Part shown: piece by piece, positions 5,046 through 5,777 of the stretch | Numbering within the stretch: the first letter of the stretch is position 1 | Layout: each line of letters starts with the position of its first letter | NCBI GenBank assembly: GCA_005877705.1 | Contig: VBNY01000001.1 | Location: 1 to 5,777, forward strand | DNA length: 5,777 bases | From: Gammaproteobacteria bacterium | GTDB lineage: Bacteria > Pseudomonadota > Gammaproteobacteria > Steroidobacterales > Steroidobacteraceae | Direction: 5' to 3' | Notes under the pieces: model-generated | Database searches by the model: none | What the model was told of the DNA's origin: nothing | The model's input: only the letters and a program-made list of their open reading frames with translations | Program-made: the position numbers and the translations under genes

Positions 5046-5777
5046 CTACTCGAGCTGCAAAGTCAGCGCGTGCTGTGCCGGTCCCGGCAGGAAAGGGAGC
5101 GGCTCGCCGCGCGCCCACTCCAGGAACCCCGCCCGGTAATAAGGCGACAGCGGATGCCCGCTTTGCCCGCCGGGCAGGTGGAGGTAGCCCTGCTCCTCAT
5201 GTCCCGGCGACACGGCAAAGCGCTCGGAGGCGCCGACGTCGCCGTCCTGGACGCGCGGCATGTCATGATCACCCGGCAGTGCCAAGGCAGGCATGTCCAG
5301 AAGCGGCGCCAGGAACGGCAACGCGCGCGACAACGGGTGCTGGATGTGCGCGACGTTGCGCCACCCCCAGGCGCAGCGTGCGAGCTCGCCGCAGCTGCTG
5401 CGCAGCTCGGCGATGGTCGCATCGAGCTGCGCGAGCAGAAACTCGCGCCAGCTGCGGTAGTCGGCGGCCAACAGGTGCAGGGGTTGCTCGGTCACGAGCC
5501 GCCACAGCGGCTCCTCGAACTGCGCTGGCGGGGTGGGCGGGCTGTCGTCCGGGGTGATCCTGAGCGAGCTCAAGATCATTTCCCACACGGCCTGCTGCGT
5601 GCGGTCGCGATAGGCACGCACCAGACGGTACGCGACGGAATCAACGCCGGCCCGTCCGCTCCACTGCGCCAGCAGCCGTTTGAATTCGGCGCGCAGCGGT
5701 TGCTCGCGCACGCTGTCGGCATCGATTTGCCGCAGCAGCAACTCACGCCAGCGCGCGAGGAAGACTGCGCGGTCGTC
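5046..5777 (-). CDS. Penicillin acylase family protein, C-terminal part (5' end beyond the right edge)
   Basis: The frame is open from the right edge to the stop TAG (complement of 5046-5048), giving 243 residues. It begins DDRAVFLARWRELLLRQ, so the gene continues past 5777 and the first internal Met (5741) is not a real start. The sequence fits the beta-subunit C-terminus of the Ntn-hydrolase penicillin amidase family: WGWRNVAHIQHPLSRALPFL, LDMPALALPGD, GASERFAVS, then PGGQSGHPLSPYY (GGQSG onward at 5136-5171) and a closing WARGEPLPFLPG segment. These enzymes are usually periplasmic or secreted precursors that cut themselves into alpha and beta chains. They hydrolyse amides such as beta-lactam side chains or acyl-homoserine lactones. 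The signal peptide, the N-terminal Ser nucleophile of the beta chain and the linker all lie outside the window, so neither activity nor substrate can be judged. Confidence 0.92.
   Translation of the reverse strand, partial: DDRAVFLARWRELLLRQIDADSVREQPLRAEFKRLLAQWSGRAGVDSVAYRLVRAYRDRTQQAVWEMILSSLRITPDDSPPTPPAQFEEPLWRLVTEQPLHLLAADYRSWREFLLAQLDATIAELRSSCGELARCAWGWRNVAHIQHPLSRALPFLAPLLDMPALALPGDHDMPRVQDGDVGASERFAVSPGHEEQGYLHLPGGQSGHPLSPYYRAGFLEWARGEPLPFLPGPAQHALTLQLE

Noticed and set aside
4867..5139. Short open frames on both strands across the intergenic gap (77 and 83 codons)
   Set aside because: They run through the palindrome cluster and into the acylase coding region, have no conserved motif or good ribosome site, and are best explained as chance.

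Overview
The window looks like chromosomal core DNA from a G+C-rich gammaproteobacterium. The main evidence is the order lptA-lptB-rpoN-hpf-rapZ, the conserved gammaproteobacterial LPS-export/sigma-54 locus. Short-form HPF and a RapZ with the GCTGGQHRSV motif support this. Codon use is strongly G/C at third positions throughout, and no gene stands out as foreign. The Nevskiales/Steroidobacter/Xanthomonadales area is a guess from the overall feel of the proteins and is not established here.

Layout, left to right. Bases 2-97 hold the 3' end of a gene that is most likely lptA, with a Pro/Asn/Gln/Lys-rich tail built from a duplicated 10-residue unit. It overlaps the start of lptB (94-819) by four bases. 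After an 80-base gap that is less G+C-rich than its surroundings come rpoN (900-2336, sigma-54), hpf (2374-2694, ribosome hibernation factor) and rapZ (2707-3606, P-loop protein/RNase adapter), all on + and probably co-transcribed. The PTS-Ntr genes usually found beside hpf and rapZ (ptsN and, by lineage, hprK or npr) are absent here. On the minus strand a patatin-like phospholipase gene (3571-4821) converges on rapZ, and the two coding regions overlap tail-to-tail by 36 bases, with two small inverted repeats at the junction. Upstream of it lies a 224-base intergenic stretch (4822-5045) with a cluster of palindromes. Last comes the C-terminal part of a penicillin-acylase-family hydrolase gene (minus strand, 5046 to beyond the right edge).

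How the genes fit together: LptA and LptB belong to the machine that carries LPS from the inner to the outer membrane. RpoN redirects RNA polymerase to -24/-12 promoters. HPF dimerises and silences ribosomes in stationary phase. RapZ links amino-sugar (cell-envelope precursor) status to RNA turnover in enterobacteria. So the + strand block combines envelope building with nutrient and stress control. The two minus-strand hydrolases (lipid acyl ester and amide) are accessory enzymes of unknown substrate.

I found no convincing undescribed system. The points most worth a second look are the reduced rpoN locus without ptsN, the rapZ/patatin overlap with an altered RapZ tail, the palindrome cluster at 4943-5037, and the uncertain rpoN translation start.
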